Origin: F22 sp963678855
GTDB taxonomy: Bacteria; Bacteroidota; Bacteroidia; Bacteroidales; Bacteroidaceae
DNA length: 64,000 nt
Reading direction: 5' to 3'
Assembly: GCA_963678855.1 (NCBI GenBank)
Contig: OY787448.1
Location: 1,984,001-2,048,000 of the forward strand
Part shown: positions 42,465-52,902 of the stretch, in pieces
How positions within the stretch are numbered: the stretch's first letter is position 1
Layout: each line of letters begins with the position of its first letter
The notes under the pieces: model-generated
Told to the model about the DNA's origin: nothing
Seen by the model: only the letters and a program-made list of their open reading frames with translations
Database searches by the model: none
Program-made: the position numbers and the translations under genes

Positions 42465-45400
42465 TTATGAATCTATTTCAATATCCTTGTTCTTCTTAAA
42501 CTGATTTATGTATATTGTTGGAGAGACACCGAAGTGCTCTTTGAAGCACAAACGGAAATAATCTGTACTGCTGAACCCTAATGTGTCGCTAATTTCATTG
42601 ATGTTCTTGTCCATCGATAATAGGAGAATCTCTGCTTTCTCCATCGTTAATTGGGTAATGAACTCTTTGGTCGAAATTCCTAATATCTTTTTGAACTTGC
42701 GGTAAATCGTTGAAGTACTCATATTCAAATTATCGGCTAAAAAGTTGACATTTACATTGCCATATTCTATGTTCTCTAAGATTAGACATCTCACATTCTC
42801 TATGAACTCTTCATCTTGACGATTCAGTTGTTTCTGTACTTCTTTTTGTTTGTTTTTGAATAAAGTGCTTTGGGCATTTTCAAGTATTTTGTTGTGCTCT
42901 TCTTCGTGCTTTTTTATCAAGTTCTGTATACGACTTTTAAGCAACGTGCTGCTGAAAGGCTTTGTCAAATATGAATCGGCACCAGCAGAGTAGGCCTCCT
43001 CCTTGAAAGAAAGCTTTTCTTGTGCAGTCAGCATGATGAACAGGATATTGCGCGTGTCTGCATTTTGTTTGATTTGTTTACATAGTTCCATCCCATCCAT
43101 GACAGGCATCATTAAGTCACTTATAATCAAATCTACATTGTTTTCAGCGATAAATTCTATGGCTTCTTGACCATTGTGTACGATATGAGTATCAAAATCT
43201 GAATCAAGAGAATCTGAAATATATTCAGCGATATTAGGCTCGTCTTCAACTATAAGCACCTTCTTGTCTGTAGTATTGGTCTCATCACTCTCAATCTTGT
43301 CATCATTAGGAGTTATATCCTCTAGCACTATACTACTGTTTTCAAGTGGGGTACTCCCTATACTAGGGCTGGCCTTTGCAACATGGGTAGCATTGGTGTA
43401 TTGATTGGTTCCAGAAAGGGTTACTGTAAAAGTTGTACCTTCATTTTGCGTACTTTCAATTTCTATCTTGCCATCGTGCAGGTCAATGAGCGATTTGACT
43501 ATACTAAGACCGATTCCAGCACCTTGTATATGCTTTTCAGTGTGAGCCCTGAACCAGCGCTTATATATATCATCCACCTTACTTTCAGGGATGCCTATGC
43601 CAGTATCGATGACTTTGATTGTGACATCCTTTGTCATTGAATTCTGTTTAACTAGCAGTTTAACAGTTCCCTTTGGTGTATATTTTATTGCATTGTGTAA
43701 TAGATTGTACAAGATGATAGTCATTGCTTCTTTGTCAAAAAACACGGGTAGCATATTCTTCTGAATATCTGCAACTAGTTTAATCTCCTTTTTCTGATTT
43801 AATTCGAAGAAGCTGTTGAATATGTGCTGTATATGTTCGTTTATATATGCTAGTCCAACTGTAAGTTTTCTTTTATTAAGCTCCAATTGTCTAAGTTCTA
43901 GGATTTGATCAGTGAGAGAAAGTAGTCGATTGGCATTTATCGACATGATATCAACTCTTTTTTGTTCATCTTTATCCAAGTTAGGACTCTTCTTTAAATC
44001 GTGGATAGGTCCAAGAATCAACGTTAATGGAGTACGCAATTCATGAGTGACTGTAGTATAAAACTGCATCCTCTCTTCGTTTAATTTCAAATCTGACTCT
44101 CTATGTTTCTTCTCCATTTCATAATTGTGTCGAAGAAGAATTTGTTGACTAAAGTAATGCAAGATGATTAATATAATGATTATTAGTCCAATTATACTTA
44201 CTAAGTAAAACCACCATGTCTTCCAAAATGGGGGTAGAATAACAAATGAAAATGTTGTTTTAGAAGCATTGTTTTTAGACAACATGGTCCATGACTTTAG
44301 TTTAAAAGTGTACTTTCCAGGAGGAAGGTTTCTGTATCTAACAGTGTTTTTGGTAGATGGTAAACTCCACTCATCTCCTGACCCTTCAAGCCTGTAGCTA
44401 TACTTTACTAAATTGGAAAGGGCTATATCAGCCTCGTTGAAAGTAAACTCTAGGTTGTTTTGAGTATAATCTAGTTTGTTGGGATATCCACCCGAATAGT
44501 TTGTAAAGCTAGCCTCGCCTTGATGACCAATCTTTGTCACCTGTAAAGAGGTTATTCTAGGGTGGGTTGTTCTTTCCTCATGCATTAAGGTGATAGGATT
44601 GAATTCCCATAGCCCACTTATTGACCCAAAATAAACGTGTGTACTGTCTGATGCAACTGAACCTGCTTTAAAGCCGTATAGTGGGATCGAACTTGACACA
44701 AAAGAGTGAACCTTATTGTTCTTGAGATTTAGGTTGTTTATTCCATATTCGGTACTAATCCAAAGTTGACCAATAGGTTTTTCAATAAGTGCTTTTATTC
44801 TCGTATTTGATAAGTCATCTTCAATTGTCAATGTGTCTTGTATAGTCCATTTACGATCTATTTTTATTAGCCCCTTCATTGTACCTATCCAGTAATTCTT
44901 ACGACTGTCTTGTAGTATCGCATTGACTCGATTAGAGGGAAGCCCATTTTTTACATCAATATGTCTGATAAGTTTCATGTTGCGGTCGTACACGGACAAA
45001 CCTCCGCCATAAGCCCCAATAAGAATTTCGTGTTTATCGTTTACATAAACACTGCGCACCAAACGTGAGATTAGTTGGCTGTTTTTCTTATTCCAATAGT
45101 TTGTTTCTTTCTGTGTGTTAATATCAATACTAAATAGCCCCGAATCAGTACCGACTAGAAGTGTGTCTTCGTCTTGAAAAAAACACCTTACATCCACTTT
45201 TCCTTTTTTACTAAGAGCTATTTTTTTATAGTTTTTTTCTTTTGAATTATACAGATATAAGCCGTCTTTGTAGCACCCGATCCATATGTTATTATTCAAA
45301 TCTTTATGCATACAAAGTACTGCTGGATCTTTTGCGTTTGCAATTTGGGTAACACGTTTCTTTATCGTGTTACCAGATACTATATCTATTCCTTTACCGT

Positions 45401-46598
45401 CAGTACCAATTAGCTTTTCTCCTTTTTCGTTTACTGTTATTCCCCAAGCAGTTGGGTTTGATAGTGAATACACGCTATGGTCATTGGGGCGATAGCTGAT
45501 GTTTATTAATGGACTAGTGCGGTGGGGAAGTACCAGCACACCCCCTCCATAAGTGCCTATCCATACATTCTCGTATTTGTCTAATAAGATGTCTCTAACA
45601 GAGAAATTACTCAATGTAGTGCTGCTATTAGCTTTCTTAAGTTGTTTAGCTTCCAAAAAAGCTGAGGGATGCATAACAAGTTTGTTTAAATCTGCTGTGT
45701 GTATCCCTTTAAACTCAATGCCGATATACAATGTTCCCTCTTTGTTGATTTGAAGGTCCAGAATCTTGTCGTCGCATAAGTTGGAGTTCCCGTGTTTTAC
45801 TTTAAAGGATTTGAAGGTGTTAGTTTTAGGGTTAAATAGACTAAGTCCTTGCTCCGTGCCACACCAAAGTAGCCCATGTTGGTCTGTGCTGAGACAATAT
45901 ATATTGTTATCAGCAAGTTTATCTACATCGTTTGGATCAGCCTCGAAGTGACTGACCTCTTCTGTAGTAAGGTTTAGTTTAGAAAGCCCTTCGTTATTGT
46001 GACCTATAAAAAGATTATCCTTTATCTGAGCGAGTGTCCAGACGGATTCCCATCTTAGCCCTGCGACTGTTTGGGACTTATAATGTGTGAAAGTATTGCT
46101 CTTTACATTGTACGAGTCTATCCCAGAATTGTAATGGCCAATCCATAGTTGGTTTTCCTCTCCCCAAATCAACGTAGTTATTGATCCAGATGAAATGCCG
46201 TATTGGTGCTTTTCCTCTTGGTTGTGAACTACTAAGACAGGGTACTTTATTAGTTGATGGCTAGTGTAATCATATCTATATAGACCGTTAGTTCGCGTAC
46301 CTATATAAATATGTGTGCTGTCTTTTGAAGCAAGTATGCAATTTACATCGTCTTTGGCTAAGGGTAAATTGTCTTTGGTCGTCGGTGACATATAGTTTGT
46401 ACCATCAAAACGATCTACGCCCTCTTGAGTCGCAAACCAGAAACATCCGTCAATGTCTTCGGTTACTCCTTGTACATAGCTGTTTGAAAGTCCAGATGCA
46501 ACGCCTAGACTAATTGTGTTTTGAGAGTGTATACTGCAAGGTGCTGCAATATATAGGAAAAACGAAATCAAGGAAATGATAATGTGACTGTTTTTCAT
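42465..46598 (-). CDS. Hybrid two-component system sensor/regulator (HTCS) of the PUL
   Basis: 1377 residues in one chain. A signal peptide (about 1-25) is followed by two periplasmic beta-propellers of Reg_prop repeats (about 30-690; units such as DGCFWFATQEGVDRF, ENVWIGTYGGGVL), a Y_Y_Y domain (about 700-770), a membrane segment (about 780-805), HisKA with His852 (VTHELRTPLTL), HATPase (about 950-1065), a receiver domain with Asp1161 (DLIISDLMMPVMDG) and an AraC-type DNA-binding end (about 1275-1377). HTCS proteins sense a glycan fragment in the periplasm and activate the linked PUL, here the divergent genes from 46799. No key residue is missing. Confidence 0.95.
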   Translation of the reverse strand: MKNSHIIISLISFFLYIAAPCSIHSQNTISLGVASGLSNSYVQGVTEDIDGCFWFATQEGVDRFDGTNYMSPTTKDNLPLAKDDVNCILASKDSTHIYIGTRTNGLYRYDYTSHQLIKYPVLVVHNQEEKHQYGISSGSITTLIWGEENQLWIGHYNSGIDSYNVKSNTFTHYKSQTVAGLRWESVWTLAQIKDNLFIGHNNEGLSKLNLTTEEVSHFEADPNDVDKLADNNIYCLSTDQHGLLWCGTEQGLSLFNPKTNTFKSFKVKHGNSNLCDDKILDLQINKEGTLYIGIEFKGIHTADLNKLVMHPSAFLEAKQLKKANSSTTLSNFSVRDILLDKYENVWIGTYGGGVLVLPHRTSPLINISYRPNDHSVYSLSNPTAWGITVNEKGEKLIGTDGKGIDIVSGNTIKKRVTQIANAKDPAVLCMHKDLNNNIWIGCYKDGLYLYNSKEKNYKKIALSKKGKVDVRCFFQDEDTLLVGTDSGLFSIDINTQKETNYWNKKNSQLISRLVRSVYVNDKHEILIGAYGGGLSVYDRNMKLIRHIDVKNGLPSNRVNAILQDSRKNYWIGTMKGLIKIDRKWTIQDTLTIEDDLSNTRIKALIEKPIGQLWISTEYGINNLNLKNNKVHSFVSSSIPLYGFKAGSVASDSTHVYFGSISGLWEFNPITLMHEERTTHPRITSLQVTKIGHQGEASFTNYSGGYPNKLDYTQNNLEFTFNEADIALSNLVKYSYRLEGSGDEWSLPSTKNTVRYRNLPPGKYTFKLKSWTMLSKNNASKTTFSFVILPPFWKTWWFYLVSIIGLIIIILIILHYFSQQILLRHNYEMEKKHRESDLKLNEERMQFYTTVTHELRTPLTLILGPIHDLKKSPNLDKDEQKRVDIMSINANRLLSLTDQILELRQLELNKRKLTVGLAYINEHIQHIFNSFFELNQKKEIKLVADIQKNMLPVFFDKEAMTIILYNLLHNAIKYTPKGTVKLLVKQNSMTKDVTIKVIDTGIGIPESKVDDIYKRWFRAHTEKHIQGAGIGLSIVKSLIDLHDGKIEIESTQNEGTTFTVTLSGTNQYTNATHVAKASPSIGSTPLENSSIVLEDITPNDDKIESDETNTTDKKVLIVEDEPNIAEYISDSLDSDFDTHIVHNGQEAIEFIAENNVDLIISDLMMPVMDGMELCKQIKQNADTRNILFIMLTAQEKLSFKEEAYSAGADSYLTKPFSSTLLKSRIQNLIKKHEEEHNKILENAQSTLFKNKQKEVQKQLNRQDEEFIENVRCLILENIEYGNVNVNFLADNLNMSTSTIYRKFKKILGISTKEFITQLTMEKAEILLLSMDKNINEISDTLGFSSTDYFRLCFKEHFGVSPTIYINQFKKNKDIEIDS

Positions 46599-46748
46599 AT
46601 GAAGGTTATTTGGGTAAATGATTGGTTTTTAATAGTAATGCCTCAAAAGTAAGTAATAAGCATGAGAAAATCAAATAAGAATCGTGCGGTGCATGAAAAA
46701 TGATGTATTATTGCAGAATAATAAAAGCTCATAGCTTTACGAATGCAT

Positions 46749-46756
46749 TACTTTTG
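46749..46756 (+). promoter_or_regulatory. -7 box of the HTCS-controlled PUL
   Basis: TACTTTTG matches TAnnTTTG, 42 bases before the first PUL gene. No -33 box is found at the right spacing, as expected for an activator-dependent promoter. The HTCS operator presumably lies in the 46599-46748 gap but I could not identify it. Confidence 0.55.
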
Positions 46757-46798
46757 CTCTCAGTGAAAATCTTGTATTAAAATTTTAATCTTTTATGT

Positions 46799-48244
46799 AT
46801 GAATAGAATTAAACACATCTTTTTATTAGCGTGCGGTTTGGCGATGCTGATAAGTTGTGGCAGTGATGATGAATCGATTGCCAGTACAGGTAATAAACCA
46901 GTTCAAGAGTTGGAAGAGACTCACATTAAATCTGAAGCAGGTAGAACATTTACTATTAATGGGACACTTTCAGATGAACTAGGTTTACAATCAGTCCAAC
47001 TTGTCTGTCCTGAATTATACTTGGATAAAACAATTGCTCTGCAAGTACTTTACCCCGATACAATCTTGCGAAAGTATGATTTGTCTTATAGCTACAAGCT
47101 GCCAAAGGATATTCAAGGAGAGCCTTTTCTTGTGCAAGTGCAGACAACAAATTTAGCAGGAGATGTTTCTGAGACAGAAGTGAAGGTTACTTTAGATGGT
47201 GATTTTGTTGCGCCTCGTTTTGTAACCGTGCCAAGTACTGAGATAACAGTGCTAATTAAAGCTGAGACAGCTTTAAATTTGAGATTCGAAGTCACAGATG
47301 ATAAGGCTTTAGCAAAAGTAGCTTTAAGTATTCCTGATTTAGAGTTTACTCGAGAGTTTGATGTCACAGGTACACAATATTCTTTTGATGAGAATGTCGT
47401 CTTACCGTCTACTCCAGGTACTTATACAATGACTATTACTGCTATTGATGCAGCAGGGCTAGAAGAGACGAAAACTTGCACTATCAAGGTGTCTGAGATG
47501 CCTGATTTCGAAAAAATGTATTTGACTGATGTTTCTGATGCAGCTTTGCTGAATAGCGATATTTTCGGTATTCCTCAATTGATTAATCGTATCGATGCAT
47601 ATACATATAGAGCAGAGTACTATACTCAAAAGGCAAATACTGCTATTCGTTTTATTCCTCAAAAAACTGATTTCGGCCCTATTTGTTTCGGCCCTAGTAT
47701 TGATGATGCAACCGTGTTAGGTGATAACCCAGAAGCGTCTCAAATGATTATTCTTCCTGAAGCTCATACATATTATGCCATTGAGTTTAATATTCTTACT
47801 GGTGCTTACTCAGTTGAAAGCTTTGTACCAGATGCTACTCCTGTGCCTATTGGTGAGCCAATGTGGCTGGATAGTGGAAATCAATCAGAAGGGACTATCC
47901 CGTTGGAGATTGGCCTAGTTGGCGAAGGACTTCCTGGTGCAGCGAATTGGAGCCCATCTAACCCTCAAATGCTTACGCAAGATGAACATAATCCATTCTT
48001 GTTCTATGCTGAGTTTAATTTGGAAGCTGAAAGCAAAGTACGTTTTATTATTTCAGCTAAACACAGTTGGGGATGGTGGCCAGAACCATATTGGCGTTGG
48101 AATGATTCTACAACCGATCCTGAATCTAATGTGAGCAATGGTGGTGAGAATCCTGGCGATTGGATTATTCCTACTACTGGAACTTATCGATTTGAGTTTG
48201 ACTCATATTTATTGCGTTCTAGATTGTATCCTATAACTGAATAA
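46799..48244 (+). CDS. PUL surface glycan-binding lipoprotein, SusE/F-like
   Basis: 481 residues. The lipobox is LISC (Cys20), followed by GSDDES, an acidic surface-export signal. Two Ig-like or cadherin-like domains follow (about 40-140, TFTINGTLSDELGLQSVQLV; and 145-235, LRFEVTDDKALAKVAL, a pair of homologous repeats), then a SusE/F-like C-terminal part rich in Trp (SWGWWPEPYWRWND, about 415-430), well suited to sugar stacking. It probably binds the target glycan at the surface. It is the first gene of the PUL, ahead of susC (22 bp), an unusual but not unique order. Ligand unknown. Confidence 0.75.
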   Translation: MNRIKHIFLLACGLAMLISCGSDDESIASTGNKPVQELEETHIKSEAGRTFTINGTLSDELGLQSVQLVCPELYLDKTIALQVLYPDTILRKYDLSYSYKLPKDIQGEPFLVQVQTTNLAGDVSETEVKVTLDGDFVAPRFVTVPSTEITVLIKAETALNLRFEVTDDKALAKVALSIPDLEFTREFDVTGTQYSFDENVVLPSTPGTYTMTITAIDAAGLEETKTCTIKVSEMPDFEKMYLTDVSDAALLNSDIFGIPQLINRIDAYTYRAEYYTQKANTAIRFIPQKTDFGPICFGPSIDDATVLGDNPEASQMIILPEAHTYYAIEFNILTGAYSVESFVPDATPVPIGEPMWLDSGNQSEGTIPLEIGLVGEGLPGAANWSPSNPQMLTQDEHNPFLFYAEFNLEAESKVRFIISAKHSWGWWPEPYWRWNDSTTDPESNVSNGGENPGDWIIPTTGTYRFEFDSYLLRSRLYPITE

Positions 48245-48266
48245 TGACCTATAACAATTGAATATA

Positions 48267-51200
48267 ATGAGAAAATATATTTTGGCACTCATGTGCCTAA
48301 TTCCAATGTTTGTTCAAGCGCAAAACATAGATGTGCAGGGAACAGTTAAACTGGAGGTAGATAACGAGCCTCTAATCGGAGCTACTGTGAAAGTGAAAGG
48401 TACATCAAATGGTACTATTACAGACTTTGATGGTAATTACCAACTGAAGGTTGACAAAAAAGCCACGCTAGTTTTTTCTATGGTCGGCTTTGCTACTCAA
48501 GAAATTCAAGTGAATGGGCGTAGCCGTATCAATGTCTTTATGAAAGAAGATGTAACTGCTCTTGAAGAGGTTGTGGTTGTTGGTTATGGTGTTGTAAAGA
48601 GAAGCGACTTGACTAGTTCGATTTCAACAGTTAAAGGCGATGATATAAATAGTACAATCTCAGGTAATGCTATGGGTGCATTGCAGGGGAAAGCCAATGG
48701 TGTCCAAGTGACTAGTAGTGGTGGTCCTGGTTCAACCCCACGAGTGGTTATTCGTGGACTAACGACGGTAAATGGTTCTGATCCTTTGTATGTCGTTGAT
48801 GGTGTTCCAGTAGGTACTAACATTAACTTTTTGAGTCAAAACGATATTCAGAACATTGAGATATTGAAAGATGCCTCAGCAGCTGCCATTTACGGTACGC
48901 GTGGTTCTAACGGTGTTATTCTAGTAACGACTAAGAAAGGAAAGAAAGGTAAGACAATATTTACGTTCTCTTCTTCAATCGGTTTCCAAACATTGGAAAA
49001 ACCAAACTTAGCTGACGCAGATGAATATGAGCAAGTGTTCAAACAGCGTTATATCAATGATGGAAATGAGCCTGTTTGGAATGGTGGTACAACTGCGTCT
49101 AATGCCAATGGTACCGACTGGTGGGATAAAACCATCAACGACTATGCTTTGATGCAAAATTATTCTATTGGTTTCCAAGGTGGTAATGATAACCAAGTAT
49201 ACAGCGGGAGTGTCAATTATTTCCGTCAAGACTCTCAATACAAAATTGGCTCTTGGGAGAAATTGACTATGCGCTATAATTCAGAATTTACATTCAATGA
49301 TGTTGTTAAGTTCGGTATCGACATCAATCCACGTTATGAACATTGGGAGGACACTCCCGACATGCTTGGTGATATCATTCGAATGGATCCGACTACAAAT
49401 GTATATTTACCAGAGTCGGAATGGGGGGATAATCCTTTTAGTAATTTCGCGCGTTCAAACAACAATCAAGTGTGGAACCCAATGGCTAATATGTCTAGGA
49501 TGAACAATGATACAAAGCAATATGCTGTGTTGATGAATCCATATATCAACATTCAGCCAATTAAGGGTTTGTCTATTCGTAGCCAGTTTGGCCTGAATGC
49601 TCGCTTCCAAATGGGTGATAGTTTTACACCTGAGTTCTTCATTGACAATCTTGAACAAAATGCATTGAGCAATATTGAGCGTAAGACTAGTCACTGGATT
49701 GACTGGAACTGGAGCAATACGGCTACGTATATGACTACATTGGCTGAAGACCATAATATCAATGTGATGGCTGGTTTTACTATGGAAGAGTTCAATAATT
49801 ACTGGTTGAACGGTTCTAGACAAGATGTGCCTAGCTATATTGATGAATTACAGCAAGTGAGTGCAGGGACAATTAACGAAAAGGCAAGTGGCTCTGAAAG
49901 CTCTACTTCTCTAATGTCTTATTTGTTCCGTACAATGTACAACTATAAGCAACGTTACTACTTGACTGCATCTGTACGTGTAGATGGTAGCTCTAAGTTT
50001 GCCGAAGACAACCAGTACGCCACATTCCCTGCTGTGTCAGGTTCGTGGAGAATCACTAGTGAAGAATGGATGGAAAACCAAGAAATCTTTGACAATCTGA
50101 AGTTACGTGCAGGCTGGGGACGAGTTGGTAATCAAAATATCAGCAGCTCTAGTTTTATGACGTTGATTGGAACAAGTAGCTATGTGTTAGGACAAAACCA
50201 AGAACGAGTCGTTGGTACATCTATTAGCTCTGTAGGAAATAGTAATCTGCAATGGGAGACCGTTGAGGATGTCAACTTGGGGATTGATATGACATTGTTA
50301 GACAACCGTCTAGATGTTACTGCTGAGGTATTCCGTAAAGAATCAAAAGATATGCTGCTTGAAAAAGAAAACATGTCTGTTCTTGGCTACCCATCATGGA
50401 ATGGTAAGATTTGGGAGAACATCGGTAGTCTACGAGCTACTGGTTGGGAGCTATCTGCTTATTGGCATGATCAAGTCAATGATTTTAAGTACAATGTAGG
50501 CTTCAACTTATCGTCTGTTAAGAACAAGGCTGAAACATTGCTAGGTAATAGTCCAATCTATACAATGGACCATAATGGCGATTACATTATTCGCAATGAA
50601 GAAGGTGGTGAATTAAGCCGTTTTTATGGCTACATTGCAGATGGACTATTCCAAAACCAAACAGAAGTCAATGCACACACTAGTGAACACGGCACTTTGC
50701 TTCAACCAAATGCACAGCCAGGAGATGTTAGATTCAAAGACCTAAATAACGATGGTGTTTTGGATGAAAACGATAAGACATATATTGGTAAAGCATTCCC
50801 TGATTTTACATTAGGAATCAATGCTAAGTGTTCTTACAAGAATTGGGATTTTGAAGCTAATTTCTATGGTTCATTAGGCAATGATATTTACAATACTGTA
50901 CAATATTACTCAGGTGTTGAAGGGCGTAATGTATATGCTGGAGCACTGGATAAGACTTGGCATGGAGAAGGGACTAGCAATAAGTGGCCTCGACTATCTG
51001 TAAATGAGGCTAACTTGAACTACAAGCGTGTATCGTCTCTATTTGTTGAAGATGGCTCATTTTTGAAATGTAAATTGTTACAGGTAGGATATACTATTCC
51101 TAAATCTGTTTTTGATGACGTAAAAGTACGCTTGTCTGTTTCTGCTCAGAACTTGTTTACTATAACAGATTATTCTGGTGCTGATCCTGAGACAGCCTCA

Positions 51201-51287
51201 CTTGGAGGAGCTACTTCATCGGGTGTAGACTATTATGGATACCCTAACCCTCGTACGTTCCTATTTGGTGTAAATGTTAAGTTTTAA
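48267..51287 (+). CDS. SusC-family TonB-dependent outer membrane transporter
   Basis: 1006 residues from ATG 48267, preferred to a TTG nine bases earlier. A signal peptide (ending VQAQ) leads to a carboxypeptidase-regulatory-like domain (about 22-95: VKVKGTSNGTITDFDGNYQL), a TonB box (EEVVVVGYG), the plug (SDLTSSISTVKGDDI, IEILKDASAAAIYGTRGSNGVILVTTKKG) and a 22-strand barrel ending in FGVNVKF. With SusD it imports oligosaccharides released at the surface. susD follows at once. Confidence 0.96.
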   Translation: MRKYILALMCLIPMFVQAQNIDVQGTVKLEVDNEPLIGATVKVKGTSNGTITDFDGNYQLKVDKKATLVFSMVGFATQEIQVNGRSRINVFMKEDVTALEEVVVVGYGVVKRSDLTSSISTVKGDDINSTISGNAMGALQGKANGVQVTSSGGPGSTPRVVIRGLTTVNGSDPLYVVDGVPVGTNINFLSQNDIQNIEILKDASAAAIYGTRGSNGVILVTTKKGKKGKTIFTFSSSIGFQTLEKPNLADADEYEQVFKQRYINDGNEPVWNGGTTASNANGTDWWDKTINDYALMQNYSIGFQGGNDNQVYSGSVNYFRQDSQYKIGSWEKLTMRYNSEFTFNDVVKFGIDINPRYEHWEDTPDMLGDIIRMDPTTNVYLPESEWGDNPFSNFARSNNNQVWNPMANMSRMNNDTKQYAVLMNPYINIQPIKGLSIRSQFGLNARFQMGDSFTPEFFIDNLEQNALSNIERKTSHWIDWNWSNTATYMTTLAEDHNINVMAGFTMEEFNNYWLNGSRQDVPSYIDELQQVSAGTINEKASGSESSTSLMSYLFRTMYNYKQRYYLTASVRVDGSSKFAEDNQYATFPAVSGSWRITSEEWMENQEIFDNLKLRAGWGRVGNQNISSSSFMTLIGTSSYVLGQNQERVVGTSISSVGNSNLQWETVEDVNLGIDMTLLDNRLDVTAEVFRKESKDMLLEKENMSVLGYPSWNGKIWENIGSLRATGWELSAYWHDQVNDFKYNVGFNLSSVKNKAETLLGNSPIYTMDHNGDYIIRNEEGGELSRFYGYIADGLFQNQTEVNAHTSEHGTLLQPNAQPGDVRFKDLNNDGVLDENDKTYIGKAFPDFTLGINAKCSYKNWDFEANFYGSLGNDIYNTVQYYSGVEGRNVYAGALDKTWHGEGTSNKWPRLSVNEANLNYKRVSSLFVEDGSFLKCKLLQVGYTIPKSVFDDVKVRLSVSAQNLFTITDYSGADPETASLGGATSSGVDYYGYPNPRTFLFGVNVKF

Positions 51288-51299
51288 ATGAATATTCAA

Positions 51300-52895
51300 A
51301 TGAAAAATATACTTCGAACAATTATAGCTCCTGCCTTAGTCGTGGCGTCTTTGAGCAGCTGTAGTGATTTCTTGGACAAGCCAGTTCAGGGTCAAGAGAA
51401 TCTAGATACGTATTTTCAAAATGCAGAAGAATGTGAAAAGCAGATCACAGGTTGTTATCAAACTATCTTTTGGGATGATTGGTGGCAAGTGGGTAATTTT
51501 CAGTTGACTGTTGATATGTGTACTGATGACATGTGGATGGGAAATACGACACAAGATAATAGTGGATACTACGACTTAGTGTTTTACACTGGTAATGGGC
51601 AAACTGGTGGTACTAGCAACTACTGGCAGTATAGATACAAAGGAGTTCTCAGATGCAATGTTTGCATAGAACGAATTCCCAATACAAATATGTCTGATGA
51701 GGATCTTAAGGCACGTTTTATTGGTGAAGCCAAGTTTATCCGTGCTTTCCATTATTTTGAATTAGTCAAAAACTTTGGTGGAGTGCCAATTGTCGATAAG
51801 ATGAAAATGCCTAATGAAGTAGAAGGTATTACCCGTCAAACAGTAGATTCTTGCTACTCGTTTATCACTAATGATTTGCTGAGTGCTATAGATGTACTGC
51901 CTAAAAGAAGTGAGCAGGCAGCTAGTGACCTGGGTCGAATTACAAAGGGGGCTGCTCAAGGTTATCTTGCAAAAGTGTATCTCTATCAGGAGAAATACGA
52001 GAAAGCAGAAGCTGTTTTAGATGATATGTTACTACGTGAAGGTGTCGATTACTCTCTTCTACCAGAATTTGGACAAGTTTGGGATATGGACTTTGATAAT
52101 AGCATTGAGTCTCTATTTGAAGTTCAATATAGCGATGACCCAAATTACAATGTGGGTGGTAGACTGTCTGTTGTATGTGGCTCGCGTGATGATTCAGGGT
52201 GGTCTTGGGGACTACCAACAAGTAATCTTGAAAAAGCATTTGTAGATGCAGGTGATACTGAGCGTTTGAGATGGACTATTATCAAACATAATGCAACGGA
52301 GGTTGCAGGTGACCCTACTTGGGATGAAGAAAATCCTTACATTATTGCTCCTAATAAACATAAGAGTGCTCGAGTGTCTCGTAAGTTGTATGAACCAGTT
52401 GATAAGCGACCTACTCCTTATGATTCAAATCACAATCCTCTGAACTATAGATTACTGAGATATGCAGACGTACTACTGATGCACGCCGAAGTTAAAAATG
52501 CTTTACATAAAGATGGCGAAGCTATTGTCTCTTTAAACAAAGTGCGCAACCGTGCTAAACTAAACTCACTAGACCTAACTGGAAATGCTTTGCGTGATGC
52601 TATCCGACTAGAACGTCGTTTAGAACTGGCATTGGAAGGCAACAGACTATATGACTTACGCCGTTGGACAGATGATAATGGTCACAAAGCTATAGCCAAT
52701 GTGATGGGCGAAAATGGTACTTTTGTGCGCTATAATTTAGAAGAGTCAACCGATGAATATGAGTTGACTAATCAGAAGGAAGCGAGCGATGAAGGAAGTC
52801 AGTTTAGAGAGGACCGAGACCTAGTTTTCCCTATTCCAAATACTGAAGTAACTATGAGCAATGGCTCTATTAAGCAAAATCCAAATTATCAATAA
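51300..52895 (+). CDS. SusD-family nutrient-binding outer membrane lipoprotein
   Basis: 531 residues from ATG 51300; the ATG at 51288, right after the susC stop, is an alternative. The lipobox is LSSC (Cys21), followed by SDFLDKP, the usual SusD start. TPR-like helices and the C-terminal RLERRLELALEGNRLYDLRRW and FPIPNTEV motifs are typical. SusD forms the lid over SusC and delivers glycans to it. The GH30 gene follows after 7 bp. Confidence 0.95.
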   Translation: MKNILRTIIAPALVVASLSSCSDFLDKPVQGQENLDTYFQNAEECEKQITGCYQTIFWDDWWQVGNFQLTVDMCTDDMWMGNTTQDNSGYYDLVFYTGNGQTGGTSNYWQYRYKGVLRCNVCIERIPNTNMSDEDLKARFIGEAKFIRAFHYFELVKNFGGVPIVDKMKMPNEVEGITRQTVDSCYSFITNDLLSAIDVLPKRSEQAASDLGRITKGAAQGYLAKVYLYQEKYEKAEAVLDDMLLREGVDYSLLPEFGQVWDMDFDNSIESLFEVQYSDDPNYNVGGRLSVVCGSRDDSGWSWGLPTSNLEKAFVDAGDTERLRWTIIKHNATEVAGDPTWDEENPYIIAPNKHKSARVSRKLYEPVDKRPTPYDSNHNPLNYRLLRYADVLLMHAEVKNALHKDGEAIVSLNKVRNRAKLNSLDLTGNALRDAIRLERRLELALEGNRLYDLRRWTDDNGHKAIANVMGENGTFVRYNLEESTDEYELTNQKEASDEGSQFREDRDLVFPIPNTEVTMSNGSIKQNPNYQ

Positions 52896-52902
52896 ACATA
52901 TC